NCBI RefSeq assembly: GCF_021728415.1
Contig: NZ_JAKKDV010000002.1
Coordinates: 186,001-250,000 of the forward strand
From: Flaviramulus multivorans
Lineage (GTDB): Bacteria; Bacteroidota; Bacteroidia; Flavobacteriales; Flavobacteriaceae
DNA: 64,000 bases
Direction of reading: 5' to 3'
The notes below the pieces were generated by a model, which had not been told where the DNA came from, did no database searches, and saw nothing but the letters and a program-made list of their open reading frames with translations. The translations under genes and the position numbers were made by a program. Below are positions 54,559 through 64,000 of this stretch, in pieces; within the stretch, counting starts at the first letter, position 1, and each line of letters opens with the position of its first letter.

Positions 54559-55787
54559 TAAAACAGATTTAAACTAAATACTTTATTTAGCGTTGCTACT
54601 GATAGTAAGATACTAATTCCTAGAATTAAAAACCCAAAAATATTTTGTTTTATTGAATTTTTATAACTACCCAAAACGGAGTCTTTATTCATAATCCAAA
54701 TTAAAAATCCAGCAATTACTGGTAACAAAATACCGTTTGCTACTTGAGCAAATTTTATAATGTCGATGGACTTAATTCCTAAAGATGAAAATAAAACCCC
54801 TAAAACTAAAATGATCATCCAAACAGCCCGAAACCTTTTAGATGCCATGTTTGATGACCATCCCAAGCAACCTGTAGTTACAAAAGCAGCTGCTAATGGT
54901 GCTGTAATAGCACTTGTAATTCCTGACGCAAAAAGTCCTATCGCTAGAAAATACTTAGCAAAACTACCAAACAAAGGTTCCAATCCTAAAGCTAAATCTG
55001 ATGCACTTTTAATATCGGTACTTTGTATAGAAGCTGCCGAAATTATAATACACATAGAGACTAAACCACCCAAAATAACAGCTATAAATGTGTCTTTACG
55101 TGCAAATTGTAAATCGGATTTATGATGCCATTTTTCCTTAACCAACGAAGCATGAAGAAATAAGTTGTAGGGCACTACGGTTGTTCCTATAAGCGCAATT
55201 ACAGTAAGTAAACTATTCTTTGAGAATCTCGGGATAAGAGCGCCTTTTATAATTTCAATTATATTAGGTTTTGTTATAATAGCTGTTACTAAAAACGCCA
55301 TACTCATTAGAGTAACCAAACCAATAAGTGCTTTCTCTAAAGTTTTATAATTCCCTAAATACAATAAAACAAAAGCGATTAAGCCGATAACAATGCTTAG
55401 TACATTAATTGAAAATTCACCTATTTGCAAACTTGGATTTCCAACGATGGCCTCTAACCCTAAAACGCCACCGGTAATATTGCCAGCTTCATAAGCTGCA
55501 TTTCCAATAACAATTGCCGATAGAATTAAAAGAATGGCTAAAAATTTGAAAACAGGGTGTTTTATTTCTGTTCTTATGATTTCAGACAATCCTTTTTGGG
55601 TTATAATCCCTAATCTTGCCGACATTTCTTGTAAAACAATGGTAGCAATGATTGATAAAACCATAGCCCATAATAGTGCATAACCAAACCCTACACCTGC
55701 AAGTGTACAAACCGTTACAGTGCCAGGGCCAATAAAAGCAGCAGCAATTAAGGGTCCAGGTCCTATATTTTTAAAAAGGTTTTTCAA
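54558..55787 (-). CDS. Nramp-like transporter with altered metal-binding motifs
   Basis: 409 aa with about eleven hydrophobic segments (LeuT fold). The Nramp family reads DPGN in TM1; here the same place is GPGT (Gly20-Thr23) in AAFIGPGTVTVCTLAG. In TM6 the family's MPHN is VPYN (205-208) in IGTTVVPYNLFLHASLV. The metal ligands Asp, Met and His are therefore lost. Position at the head of pxpABC, with its stop fused to the pxpA start, points to uptake of 5-oxoproline or a similar compound rather than manganese. Members of this kind are also found beside the 5-oxoprolinase genes of Bacillus (ycsG). Confidence 0.85.
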   Translation of the reverse strand: MKNLFKNIGPGPLIAAAFIGPGTVTVCTLAGVGFGYALLWAMVLSIIATIVLQEMSARLGIITQKGLSEIIRTEIKHPVFKFLAILLILSAIVIGNAAYEAGNITGGVLGLEAIVGNPSLQIGEFSINVLSIVIGLIAFVLLYLGNYKTLEKALIGLVTLMSMAFLVTAIITKPNIIEIIKGALIPRFSKNSLLTVIALIGTTVVPYNLFLHASLVKEKWHHKSDLQFARKDTFIAVILGGLVSMCIIISAASIQSTDIKSASDLALGLEPLFGSFAKYFLAIGLFASGITSAITAPLAAAFVTTGCLGWSSNMASKRFRAVWMIILVLGVLFSSLGIKSIDIIKFAQVANGILLPVIAGFLIWIMNKDSVLGSYKNSIKQNIFGFLILGISILLSVATLNKVFSLNLF

Positions 55788-55802
55788 AAAAATCTATATA
55801 AT

Positions 55803-58800
55803 TTATTTTAACTGACTTAATAATTCGTCAACCGCTCGTTTTAATTGAGTATCCTTGTTTTTAGCTTTATCGTCTGGATTATTATAAACAATAATATCTG
55901 GAACAGCAGGTCCTAATTCCATATTCGACATGGTTTCTTTTACATACCAACCTCTAAAAGGCATTCTTACTGAAGAGCCATCAATTAAACGTGCCGCACC
56001 TGTTGAAATTACCGCTCCAAAGGTTGGTACACCAACTAAAGTACCTAAATCTAAAGCTTTATAAGCATGTGAAAATATTTCGGCATTCGAATAGCTATTC
56101 TGATTGCATAAAGCAATAGAAGGTTTCGTCCATGACGCTAATGGTAATCTTTCGCTAAACGGATAATGATCCATAAAGTTTTTATGTTCTTTCTCTAAAT
56201 TTTTTGCAGCACCTCGTGGCACCGTATATGCATGTTGTTTTACATTTAGCACAGCCATTAAATAATCAGTTGTCCAACCACCACCATTATATCTCACATC
56301 TATAACAATACCTTCTTTTCCTAAACCAGCGGCAGTAAGTTCTCGCTCGAATCGTTCAAAACTCGTCCAGTTCATTCCCTGAATATGAATATATCCCAAT
56401 CTACCGTTAGAATAAACATCTGTTAAACGTTTACGTTCATCAACCCAAGCATTATAGTTTTCGGTTCTGTTACTACTTGTTGGTCGGATAATAACTTCTT
56501 GTGATGCACCATTTCTATTAACTTCTAAATAAATCTTCTCATTCGCAGTCCCTTGTAACAAACTATACACATTTAAATCTTTTGAAAGTTTTGTTCCGTT
56601 AACACCTGTAATTATATCTCCTAAAAACAATTTGCTAACACTTCTATCACCAGGCATATCATCAACAACGGTTACCACTTTAAGGTTACCATTGGATGTT
56701 GGTTCTAATTCTACACCTAATAACCCTGTAGATTCTCTTTGTAAATCTTCTCGGTTTTCTCCAGACCTAAAGCCCATATGACTCGCATTGATTTGCCCTA
56801 ACATCCAATTAAACATGGTTTGAAAATCGGCACGCGTTGAAGCTCCAAGTGCCAATGGCTCATATATTTTCTTAAGTTCTTTCCAGTCTTGACCATGGAA
56901 GTTTGGATCGTAAAAACCATCATTTATGGCATTCCAAGCTTCATCAAATATTTGTTTTGACTCTTTATTATAATCAATATCCAATTTTGCTGAAAAAGGT
57001 AGACTTTCAGTCTTATCATTAGACATATTTAAACTATTCACACTACCACGTTTAGTAAAATATATAGTCGATAATTTTTTATCAGCAGTAAGGTTTGATG
57101 GTCTACTATTTTTGGTAGTAATCGCTTTTTTGTCTTTACCATCCCAATTTATTTTATATAAATCTGATTCTACGTCGGCATCACCTCTACTACCATCTCC
57201 TGTGGTATAATATATGGTTTTACCATCTTTAGAAAACAGTTGTCCAAATTCGCCGCCAACAAACGATGTTACTTGTACTTGACGCTCATGAATATCCTGA
57301 AAATCAATTACAACATCTTTAACTGCATCCTTTTTCTTTTTGTCTTTCGAATCTTTATCACTTTCCTTTTTATCATTTGACGTATCACCCTCTTCTTCCC
57401 AATCTTGCTCAGTTTTTTCCCAATCAGCCTTTGTTAACCACGTAAACCAAACATCATAGTCGCTATTATTTCTATTAGAAGAAAACATCAATTTTTTTCC
57501 ATCAGGACTCCAAACAGGACCTCTGTCCTGCTTTGGGTGCATAGAAATATTGACTGGTTTCATAGAGTTATCAGCTTTGTGAATATAAATTTCACCATTA
57601 AAATCTAAATCGCTTAAATTATAAGCCAACCATTTAGAATCTGGAGACCATGATATACCGCTAGGGTTATCCCATCCATCAAGTAATACTTTTTCATTAG
57701 ACAATTTTCCTTTGCTATCAATATTGGCAACAACCAGTTTTCCGTTGCCTCTTACAAAAGCCACTTGTTTAGCATCTGGCGATAGTACCAAACTACTTTC
57801 TTTTTCGTTAGTATTAGTCAGCCTTTCAACCTTATGTTTTAAGGTTTTAAAAATATCGGTTTGGTTAGCGTCATTTGATTTTACTAAGTATATATCATTT
57901 TGTCCATCTCTATCCGATATAAAAACTAGTGTACTATCGTTTAGCCAATTAACTTCTCTATCTCTAAAAGCTGAGTTAGATACATTAACGGTTCGTTTTT
58001 TATCTTTATCCGTTTCACTTAGAAAAATTTCACCTCTAATAACCAACGCACTATAGTTTCCATTTGGAGAAATGGCAATTTCATCAACATCATTTGTATA
58101 GGTTTTGTGCGCTATCGGGTCGAATCTGTAATCGGAAGCTATATTGATTTTCACCTCTCTTTGCACATTCGTTGTAGCATCAATAATAAAAACCTGATTC
58201 CCTTTCGTCATAATCAAATCTTTTCCATTCTTACTTAAATCAAATGAAAAAATGCCCATATCTTTAAAACTACTCACTTGAGATATCGCACCTTGCTTCG
58301 CTCCAGAGCTATCAATACTTAGTTTGTGAATATTATATTTTCCACCTCTTGATGATTGAAAATAAATGGTATTGTCATTACCCCATTGTGGATAAAAATC
58401 ATTTCCATCATATGTAGTAAGCTGTGTGTAAGTATCATTCTGAATATTATATAACCACAAATCTCTATTAGCAGAACCTTGATATGCTTCTCTTTCTAGC
58501 CTACAACTTCCTTTTACAAAAACAACAAACTTACCATTTGGTGAAAGTTTGAAATCAAAACCCGTGGCAGTCATATACCGCTGTGGTGTTCCTCCTGACT
58601 CATTAACTATATGAGCTTCATACTCTCTTTCAACTTGTACAAAATTTCTACGTGTAGAAAAAATGACGTCACCTTTACTAGTAAAATCAGTAATAACATC
58701 ATCTGTTGAATGATAAGTTAAACGCTTTGGAATACCACCATTTGCTGGTATTATATAAACATCATCATTTCCATATCTATCACTTTGAAAAGCGATGGAT

Positions 58801-59024
58801 TTACCATCATGACTCCAAATAGGATTGGTATCGTATGCTTCATGAACGGTGATGCGTTTTGCATCCTGACCATTAATATTTGCTGTCCAGATATCGCCTT
58901 GAAAATTAAAAGCTATGAATTGTCCATTAGGACTAAGAGCAGGGAAATTTATTAAAGGATTTTGAGCCATAGCTCCGAATGCGAATAGCGAAAACGCTAT
59001 TAATAGCTTTGAAGATAATTTCAT
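55803..59024 (-). CDS. tricorn-like S41 family protease
   Basis: 1073 aa. MKLSSKLLIAFSLFAFGAMAQ is a Sec signal. The first roughly 560 residues are two TolB/WD40-like beta-propellers (FPALSPNGQFIAFNFQGDIW, WSHDGKSIAFQSDRYGNDDVY). An Asp/Lys-rich linker (around 570-600) follows, then a helical C1 domain, a PDZ domain (near 790) and the C2 protease core with GGWTTDYL and NQNSYSNAEIFSHAYKALDL, the catalytic Ser in SNAEI. It degrades peptides, probably in the periplasm. It is transcribed 15 bp ahead of the Nramp-like gene but with a wide strand of its own. Confidence 0.9.
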   Translation of the reverse strand: MKLSSKLLIAFSLFAFGAMAQNPLINFPALSPNGQFIAFNFQGDIWTANINGQDAKRITVHEAYDTNPIWSHDGKSIAFQSDRYGNDDVYIIPANGGIPKRLTYHSTDDVITDFTSKGDVIFSTRRNFVQVEREYEAHIVNESGGTPQRYMTATGFDFKLSPNGKFVVFVKGSCRLEREAYQGSANRDLWLYNIQNDTYTQLTTYDGNDFYPQWGNDNTIYFQSSRGGKYNIHKLSIDSSGAKQGAISQVSSFKDMGIFSFDLSKNGKDLIMTKGNQVFIIDATTNVQREVKINIASDYRFDPIAHKTYTNDVDEIAISPNGNYSALVIRGEIFLSETDKDKKRTVNVSNSAFRDREVNWLNDSTLVFISDRDGQNDIYLVKSNDANQTDIFKTLKHKVERLTNTNEKESSLVLSPDAKQVAFVRGNGKLVVANIDSKGKLSNEKVLLDGWDNPSGISWSPDSKWLAYNLSDLDFNGEIYIHKADNSMKPVNISMHPKQDRGPVWSPDGKKLMFSSNRNNSDYDVWFTWLTKADWEKTEQDWEEEGDTSNDKKESDKDSKDKKKKDAVKDVVIDFQDIHERQVQVTSFVGGEFGQLFSKDGKTIYYTTGDGSRGDADVESDLYKINWDGKDKKAITTKNSRPSNLTADKKLSTIYFTKRGSVNSLNMSNDKTESLPFSAKLDIDYNKESKQIFDEAWNAINDGFYDPNFHGQDWKELKKIYEPLALGASTRADFQTMFNWMLGQINASHMGFRSGENREDLQRESTGLLGVELEPTSNGNLKVVTVVDDMPGDRSVSKLFLGDIITGVNGTKLSKDLNVYSLLQGTANEKIYLEVNRNGASQEVIIRPTSSNRTENYNAWVDERKRLTDVYSNGRLGYIHIQGMNWTSFERFERELTAAGLGKEGIVIDVRYNGGGWTTDYLMAVLNVKQHAYTVPRGAAKNLEKEHKNFMDHYPFSERLPLASWTKPSIALCNQNSYSNAEIFSHAYKALDLGTLVGVPTFGAVISTGAARLIDGSSVRMPFRGWYVKETMSNMELGPAVPDIIVYNNPDDKAKNKDTQLKRAVDELLSQLK

Positions 59025-59121
59025 AATAAGATGAGTTAGTCATTTAAAAAACTAAAAATAAGTCTATTTGATAAATTGTATTCAACAAACAATCATTCTT
59101 TAACATTAAATTATGTTAAAA

Positions 59122-60255
59122 TTAATGACCTGTTACAGTGTTTAAAGCATAAATAGCAAAACTCCCCAGCCAATGCCCACCTTCGTAACTATCGCCAACA
59201 ATATTTGCTAAGGAATAGTTGATATGCTGACTTGCAATGTGTCTTAAATGATAGTATTCTGGCAAATCCTCTGCAATGGTATTTAAACTCCATGCGCGCG
59301 AAAAATTAACCCCATCTAGATGTACCAAATGCCCATCGGTTCTATCTGAGACAACGCCCACTTCCAAGGTATAATTTTTATCTTTTAACTGGGGTAAAAA
59401 CTTGCTCATCCATACTTTAAATTCATCTTTTGGTAACAAGCGTTTCATTAATGCTCCTTCCTCTAAACACGGCGATAAAAAATCGGTTCCGCTGGGTTCC
59501 CATGTAATAGGGCAATTTTGGTCGTTTAAAAAGAAAAATTTAGCACGTTCAGTAATCGCATCTTTTAGTGCTTGGTGGTTTACGGTTTTGGCATAGTCAT
59601 ACGCAAAAGAGAGTCCGAATGCGGTATTGGTATGCGTTCCCACACGAAGTGGATAGTTGAGTTTAGGCAAAAACTCAATATATTTTTCAATAAGTAAATC
59701 CGTTAGAGGTTGCAGATTAGCTTCTAAAGTTCTGGCCGTGGCATCATCCCATGTGTGTAGTTCTTCGGCGAGTTTAAGTAACCATGCCCAACCATACGTA
59801 CGCTCATAGCTTTTATTGTGTTTTCCATGAAAGTACTGTACTTCAGCTTTAATATTTTCTTTGGATATATTATTTAGTAACTTTTGCTTAATAGCCTCAG
59901 CATTATCTAAGTTAGGAAACTGCTTTAGTAAACTCACCAAACTCCAATGTCCATGAACTGCGGAATGCCAATCGAAACACCCGTAAAAAGCTGGATGTAA
60001 GGTTCGCGGTGGTAATAAATCTTCGTCACTGCCAATAGTTTGGGATAATTTGTTTGGGTATTCGGTATTCATACAATGCAGCGGTAATTCTGCAAGCGTA
60101 TTAGCAGCTTTCAAATCTAATTTTGGAATACCTCTCATAGGTGTTGATGTTTGCCCTGTGGTTAAAATAGGTTGTGTTACTTCCTTTTGGGATTCTTTGG
60201 AAGTGTTGCAGGCAAAAAGAAATATTGAAGTTAAAAACATTATGGTTTTTTTCAT
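59122..60255 (-). CDS. DUF2891 domain lipoprotein
   Basis: 377 aa. MKKTIMFLTSIFLFAC is a lipoprotein signal with Cys16. The DUF2891 domain starts at CMNTEYPNKLSQTIGSDED and runs to the end, with FYGCFDWHSAVHGHWSLVSL, GWAWLLKLAEELHTWDD, LSPCLEEGALMKRLL and EGGHWLGSFAIYAL. It looks like an alpha/alpha-toroid, the fold of many glycan-acting enzymes; no activity has been shown to my knowledge. It is 97 bp upstream of the protease gene on the same strand, and separate from it. Confidence 0.88.
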   Translation of the reverse strand: MKKTIMFLTSIFLFACNTSKESQKEVTQPILTTGQTSTPMRGIPKLDLKAANTLAELPLHCMNTEYPNKLSQTIGSDEDLLPPRTLHPAFYGCFDWHSAVHGHWSLVSLLKQFPNLDNAEAIKQKLLNNISKENIKAEVQYFHGKHNKSYERTYGWAWLLKLAEELHTWDDATARTLEANLQPLTDLLIEKYIEFLPKLNYPLRVGTHTNTAFGLSFAYDYAKTVNHQALKDAITERAKFFFLNDQNCPITWEPSGTDFLSPCLEEGALMKRLLPKDEFKVWMSKFLPQLKDKNYTLEVGVVSDRTDGHLVHLDGVNFSRAWSLNTIAEDLPEYYHLRHIASQHINYSLANIVGDSYEGGHWLGSFAIYALNTVTGH

Positions 60256-60319
60256 ATTATAAACTTAAAATTAGCTTTGGTATTTACTTTAATTATTACT
60301 TAAATCATTTTCTACATAA

Positions 60320-61030
60320 TTAGTTTCTTATACTCCAAATTTCATGAATGGGGTCTCCTTTGCTGGATAATCCTTTGTGGTGCCAATTACCATCAACCAA
60401 ACTATAGTCAAACGACAAGCTTATACCCGCTTTTGAATCGTCTCTTGAAAAGAATTCTATGTGCTCTTTATACGTTCCATCTATCGTCGTATATGTTCCG
60501 CCTCCTGTTCCCATAAATTGCTTTGTTTCTGTATTGTATGCAATCCATTGAAAACGCGTTCCTGATAATATTTTCATGGTTTTCCTTGGTCCGCTTGCAT
60601 CGCGCGTTTGCTCTTTACCATCTCTAATTCTACCAGACATTAACCAAGCACCTTGTAATTTTCCCGGAGTTCCGTGATCAATTCTTTTCATATCCATATC
60701 CTCTCCTACAATGGATATAACGGAATCATTTATAGTTACTTGGAAGCTTATTTCAGTACCTACACGTTCCGGATTGTTTGTATCAAATTCAATGGTTTCG
60801 GTCATAGTATCACCTTCTAATTTCCATGTGCCACCATCGGTAGAAATAAACTTACCTGTATCTGCATTAAATGTTGCAATCGCTAGATATCCATCCGCAA
60901 ATATCACAACACTTTTTAAGTTTTCGCCTTCGTCAGAAGTATGATATCGCTCCCATGCACCTATGTAACTTTGTGCACTAACACTTATTGAAAACAAGGT
61001 GCAAACCAGTAAAAAAAATAGGTCTTTCAT
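60320..61030 (-). CDS. secreted protein with two lipocalin-like repeats
   Basis: 236 aa. MKDLFFLLVCTLFSISVSAQ is a signal peptide. The mature part holds two related halves: YIGAWERYHTSDEGENLK to STDGGTWKLEGDTMTETIEF, and LQGAWLMSGRIRDGKEQTR to GTGGGTYTTIDGTYKEHIEF. Both have the pattern of a small beta-barrel, G-W start and a final E-x-I-E-F strand, similar to DUF4488-like lipocalin-type repeats. It is probably an exported carrier or scavenger of small molecules. No neighbours suggest a ligand. Confidence 0.7.
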   Translation of the reverse strand: MKDLFFLLVCTLFSISVSAQSYIGAWERYHTSDEGENLKSVVIFADGYLAIATFNADTGKFISTDGGTWKLEGDTMTETIEFDTNNPERVGTEISFQVTINDSVISIVGEDMDMKRIDHGTPGKLQGAWLMSGRIRDGKEQTRDASGPRKTMKILSGTRFQWIAYNTETKQFMGTGGGTYTTIDGTYKEHIEFFSRDDSKAGISLSFDYSLVDGNWHHKGLSSKGDPIHEIWSIRN

Positions 61031-61060
61031 CTTTTTATAATTTATGATTGCTAAAATTCT

Positions 61061-62596
61061 TTATCCTAACCAGCCTTCTCGATCCAAGCTTCTATATTGA
61101 ATGGCTTCACTAATATGAGACCCATCAACGGTTTCAGTGCCTTCTAAATCTGCAATGGTACGTGCTACTTTTAAAATTCTATCGTAGGCACGGGCTGATA
61201 AATTTAAACGCTCCATAGCCGTTTTTAGTAATTGCTTAGACCCTTCATCTAATATACAATATTTACGAATTTGTTTGGTATTCATCTGTGCATTATAATG
61301 CACCGCATCACTTTCCTTAAAACGTTTTGTTTGAATTTCTCTGGCCTTGGTAACGCGTTTTCTAATCTCGACTGAGGTTTCGCCTTTTCTGTCGTCCGAT
61401 AATTTTTCAAAAGGTACTGGTGTTACTTCAATATGAATATCTATTCTATCCAACAACGGACCAGAGATTTTACTCAAATAGCGTTGCATCTCAGCAGGAC
61501 TCGAGGTTACAGGTGCATCGGGATCATTAAAATAACCTCCAGGACTTGGGTTCATACTCGCCACCAACATAAACGACGACGGGTATGTTACCGTAAATTT
61601 AGCCCGTGAAATAGTAACTTCTCTATCCTCTAAAGGCTGACGCAATACTTCTAAAACACCACGTTTAAATTCGGGTAACTCATCTAAAAATAAAACCCCA
61701 TTGTGCGATAATGAAATCTCACCGGGTTGTGGAAATGCACCACCACCAACCAGAGCTACATCTGAAATAGTATGATGTGGACTCCTAAATGGACGTTGCG
61801 CCATTAATCCAGTATCTTTTACACGACCCACAACCGAATGTATTTTTGTAGTTTCCAGAGCTTCATGAAGGGTCATAGGTGGCAAAATACTAGGTAAACG
61901 TTTTGCCAGCATGGTTTTTCCTGCTCCAGGTGGACCAATTAAAATAATGTTATGTCCGCCTGCTGCAGCAATTTCCATACAACGCTTGATACCTTCTTGT
62001 CCTTTAACATCGCTAAAATCAAACTCAGGAAAATCTAGGCTTTTTTCGAACTCTTCGCGAGTATTTATAATGGTTTGCTCTAATGTTTCTCCTTTATCAA
62101 AATAGTTTATAACCTGTTTTATATTATCAACACCATACACTTCCAAATTATCTACAATAGCAGCTTCTTTGGCGTTTTGGGATGGTAAAATAAAGCCTTT
62201 AAAACCTTCTTCTCTAGCTTTTACAGCAATAGGTAACGCCCCTTTTATGGGTTGTAAACTACCATCCAGTGACAGTTCTCCCATAATAATATACCGCTCT
62301 AATTCGGGAGCTTCAATTTGCTTTGAGGACGCCAGAATACCTATGGCTAAAGTAAGATCGTATGCACTTCCTTCCTTTCTTAAATCGGCAGGTGCCATAT
62401 TAATGGTGATTTTTTTTCCTGGAATTTTATAACCGTTATTCTGAAGTGCCGCCGCGATGCGATAGTTACTCTCCTTTATGGCGTTATCGGGCAATCCTAC
62501 AAGGTGATAACCAATACCCGAATCTACATTTACTTCAACAGTAATTGTTGTAGCTTCCACGCCAAAAACGGCGCTTCCAAAAACTTTTTTAAGCAT
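61061..62596 (-). CDS. comM: YifB/ComM family Mg-chelatase-like AAA ATPase
   Basis: 511 aa. An N-terminal Lon-like ChlI domain (residues 1-165, [15 protein letters not shown]) is followed by an AAA core with Walker [17 protein letters not shown], Walker [11 protein letters not shown] and the sensor region [13 protein letters not shown]. The C-terminal Mg_chelatase_C part includes [17 protein letters not shown]. ComM homologues form hexameric helicases that help branch migration in natural transformation. It is divergent from moeA. Confidence 0.93.
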   Translation of the reverse strand: MLKKVFGSAVFGVEATTITVEVNVDSGIGYHLVGLPDNAIKESNYRIAAALQNNGYKIPGKKITINMAPADLRKEGSAYDLTLAIGILASSKQIEAPELERYIIMGELSLDGSLQPIKGALPIAVKAREEGFKGFILPSQNAKEAAIVDNLEVYGVDNIKQVINYFDKGETLEQTIINTREEFEKSLDFPEFDFSDVKGQEGIKRCMEIAAAGGHNIILIGPPGAGKTMLAKRLPSILPPMTLHEALETTKIHSVVGRVKDTGLMAQRPFRSPHHTISDVALVGGGAFPQPGEISLSHNGVLFLDELPEFKRGVLEVLRQPLEDREVTISRAKFTVTYPSSFMLVASMNPSPGGYFNDPDAPVTSSPAEMQRYLSKISGPLLDRIDIHIEVTPVPFEKLSDDRKGETSVEIRKRVTKAREIQTKRFKESDAVHYNAQMNTKQIRKYCILDEGSKQLLKTAMERLNLSARAYDRILKVARTIADLEGTETVDGSHISEAIQYRSLDREGWLG

Positions 62597-62663
62597 ATTA
62601 ATTGTTTACTGCTTAAATGTAAGAAATGTATTTTAATTTAATGAATTCAATTAACTATTTCGT

Positions 62664-62671
62664 TATATTTG
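62664..62671 (+). promoter_or_regulatory. -7 promoter box of moeA
   Basis: TATATTTG fits TAnnTTTG, 23 bp before the moeA ATG. The -33 region is A+T-rich without a clear TTTG. Confidence 0.5.
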
Positions 62672-62693
62672 TAAAGACATAACGAAAAGTATT

Positions 62694-63872
62694 ATGATTT
62701 CTATTAAGGAAGCCATTCAATTAGTTAAAATACACACGCAACCCCTCTTAAAAGAAGTTACAAAGCCTGTTGAAAAAGCTGGTAGTTATTTTTTGAATGA
62801 TGATGTCAGCTCTCCAATAAACATGCCTCCTTTTAGGCAATCAGCAATGGATGGTTATGCGCTAAATTTACATGATGAATTAGCATATAATTTAATAGGC
62901 GAAGTAAAAGCTGGAGATAACCATGAACTCGTTTTAAAAAAAGGAGAAGCCGTTAGAATCTTTACAGGAGCACCAGTCCCCGATTCTGCCAATGCCGTTA
63001 TGATGCAAGAGAAGGTAAAAGTAAATGGAAACATCATCGTTATTGAACATCAATTAAATCAAGAACATAATATTCGCCCTTTGGGTGAACAAGTAAAGCA
63101 AGGCAACTTAGCACTTAAAAAAGGTACTAAATTAACACCAGCTGCCATTGGATATTTGTCCTCTCTTGGTATTACCGAAGTTTCTGTTTACAAAAAACCA
63201 AATATTGCCTTAGTTACTACCGGAAATGAATTGATTGAAGGCGGACAAGAATTAACCTATGGAAAAATATACGAGAGTAATTCCAAAATGCTTTTAAGCG
63301 CACTTTACAGTTTAAAATTTTATGATGTGACCATTCACAAAGTTGAAGACGATTATCGTCAAACCCTTTCCAAATTAAATGAAGTTATTGATACGAATGA
63401 TTTAGTCATTATTACAGGTGGTATTTCGGTTGGCGATTACGATTTTGTTGGAAAAGCGTTAAAGGAGTTAGAAGTTGAAGAACTGTTTTATAAAGTAAAA
63501 CAGAAACCTGGGAAACCTTTGTTTTTCGGCAATAAACAGCATACTTCTATTTTCGCTCTTCCCGGAAATCCAGCGGCTGCATTAACTTGTTTTTATGTTT
63601 ATGTTTTTATTGCCTTACAAAGCATGATGAATCAAGAAGTTTTAGAATTACCTCGTGTTATGGCTAAATCTGTTTCAAATTTTAATAAAAATGGTGATAG
63701 ACCTCAATTTTTAAAAGCCATTTATAATGACGATAACGTTGAAATTCTTGAAGGACAAAACTCGTCGATGCAACAAACTTTTGCTATTTCGAATGCTTTA
63801 GTTTTTGCTCCTGAAGATGTAAATGAAATAATAATAAACGATATAGTTGAAACCATTCTGTTACCTGTTTAG
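62694..63872 (+). CDS. moeA: molybdopterin molybdenumtransferase
   Basis: 392 aa. All MoeA domains are visible: PPFRQSAMDGYAL with the catalytic Asp, IFTGAPVPDSANAVMMQE, TTGNELIEGG, the MoCF-fold core GGISVGDYDFV and the conserved PGKPLFFG and LPGNPAAALTCF. It inserts molybdate into adenylylated molybdopterin. It is followed after 2 bp by a ModE-like gene, so a molybdenum cofactor operon begins here. Confidence 0.95.
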   Translation: MISIKEAIQLVKIHTQPLLKEVTKPVEKAGSYFLNDDVSSPINMPPFRQSAMDGYALNLHDELAYNLIGEVKAGDNHELVLKKGEAVRIFTGAPVPDSANAVMMQEKVKVNGNIIVIEHQLNQEHNIRPLGEQVKQGNLALKKGTKLTPAAIGYLSSLGITEVSVYKKPNIALVTTGNELIEGGQELTYGKIYESNSKMLLSALYSLKFYDVTIHKVEDDYRQTLSKLNEVIDTNDLVIITGGISVGDYDFVGKALKELEVEELFYKVKQKPGKPLFFGNKQHTSIFALPGNPAAALTCFYVYVFIALQSMMNQEVLELPRVMAKSVSNFNKNGDRPQFLKAIYNDDNVEILEGQNSSMQQTFAISNALVFAPEDVNEIIINDIVETILLPV

Positions 63873-63874
63873 CA

Positions 63875-64000
63875 ATGAGTTATAAAATAAAAAGTAGAAT
63901 CTGGATTGAGTCTGATAAGCATGTACTTTTAGGCGAAGGCAGAGTACAATTATTAAAAGCGATAGATAAAACAGGATCATTATCAAAAGCGGCAAAAGCA
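63875..64000 (+). CDS. ModE-like winged-helix regulator, 5' part only
   Basis: 42 codons are visible before the right edge: MSYKIKSRIWIESDKHVLLG, then EGRVQLLKAIDKTGSLSKAAKA. This is the N-terminal winged-helix HTH of ModE/LysR-type regulators of molybdate uptake and cofactor genes. The ATG is 2 bp after moeA, so they are in the same operon. A fused molybdate-binding domain, if any, lies outside the window. Confidence 0.75.
   Translation, partial: MSYKIKSRIWIESDKHVLLGEGRVQLLKAIDKTGSLSKAAKA

Noticed and set aside
54760-55125. 121-codon plus-strand frame
   Set aside because: Antisense to the Nramp-like transporter and of low-complexity Lys/Ala/Ile composition.
57712-58056. 114-codon plus-strand frame
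   Set aside because: Antisense to the beta-propeller part of the tricorn-like protease; Ser/Leu-rich shadow.

Overview
The window reads as chromosomal DNA of a marine-type flavobacterium (Bacteroidota, Flavobacteriaceae). The evidence is the A+T-rich sequence, start sites without Shine-Dalgarno motifs, promoters of the TAnnTTTG type, many lipoprotein signals ending in a short hydrophobic stretch plus SC/AC, and families typical of the group (DUF6090, DUF6503, DUF4159, YtxJ, the Bacteroidota form of LptD, a large TamB). Most of the window is ordinary housekeeping sequence. One stretch, about 29.6-35.65 kb, is clearly accessory.

Layout. 1-4.3 kb (minus): an operon of amidase, MlaD-type MCE protein, membrane Fe-S oxidoreductase, a secreted protein of unknown function and the start of a CCG-type Fe-S protein. 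4.4-7.6 kb (plus): an LptD-like outer-membrane protein and RidA. 7.6-9.0 kb (minus): a hybrid histidine kinase that carries Tyr at the phospho-acceptor His position. 9.2-13.2 kb: guaC, then pfkA-gapA and an N-acetylglucosamine kinase on the minus strand. 13.4-17.8 kb: a TamB-like protein divergent from a plus-strand run of tsaD, a small unknown gene, rsmE, a DUF4159 protein, a SpoU methyltransferase, an AI-2E family permease and a THUMP-like methyltransferase. tRNA-Arg(UCU) lies at 23.7 kb. 23.9-26.8 kb: a sodium:solute symporter divergent from galactokinase. 26.9-29.4 kb: a lipoprotein, a small membrane protein and a secreted NTF2-like protein.

29.6-35.65 kb is an array of one-gene units, all on the plus strand, separated by roughly 110-140 bp imperfect palindromes. 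The unit ends are complementary to each other in the manner of integron attC cassettes, and no integrase gene is visible. The units carry a protein with two PD-(D/E)XK nuclease-like domains, an unknown 119-aa protein, an isoprenylcysteine-methyltransferase-like membrane protein, three DUF6090 paralogues and a DUF1801 protein. I regard this as the most interesting part of the window.

35.9-46.6 kb: glyA, fahA, a lipoprotein, a two-CxxC mini-protein, an orphan gene between two twin terminators, an AIG2-like cyclotransferase, a DUF885 peptidase, YtxJ and clpB. 46.7-47.9 kb: a TetR regulator and a thioesterase, each preceded by the same palindromic operator. 48-51.4 kb: two tandem deoC paralogues, deoD, a GNAT acetyltransferase and a histidine phosphatase (deoxynucleoside salvage). 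51.4-55.8 kb (minus): a DUF6503 lipoprotein, then an Nramp-like transporter with pxpABC (5-oxoproline use). 55.8-62.6 kb (minus): a tricorn-like S41 protease, a DUF2891 protein, a secreted two-repeat protein and comM/yifB. 62.7-64 kb (plus): moeA and the start of a ModE-like regulator (molybdenum cofactor).
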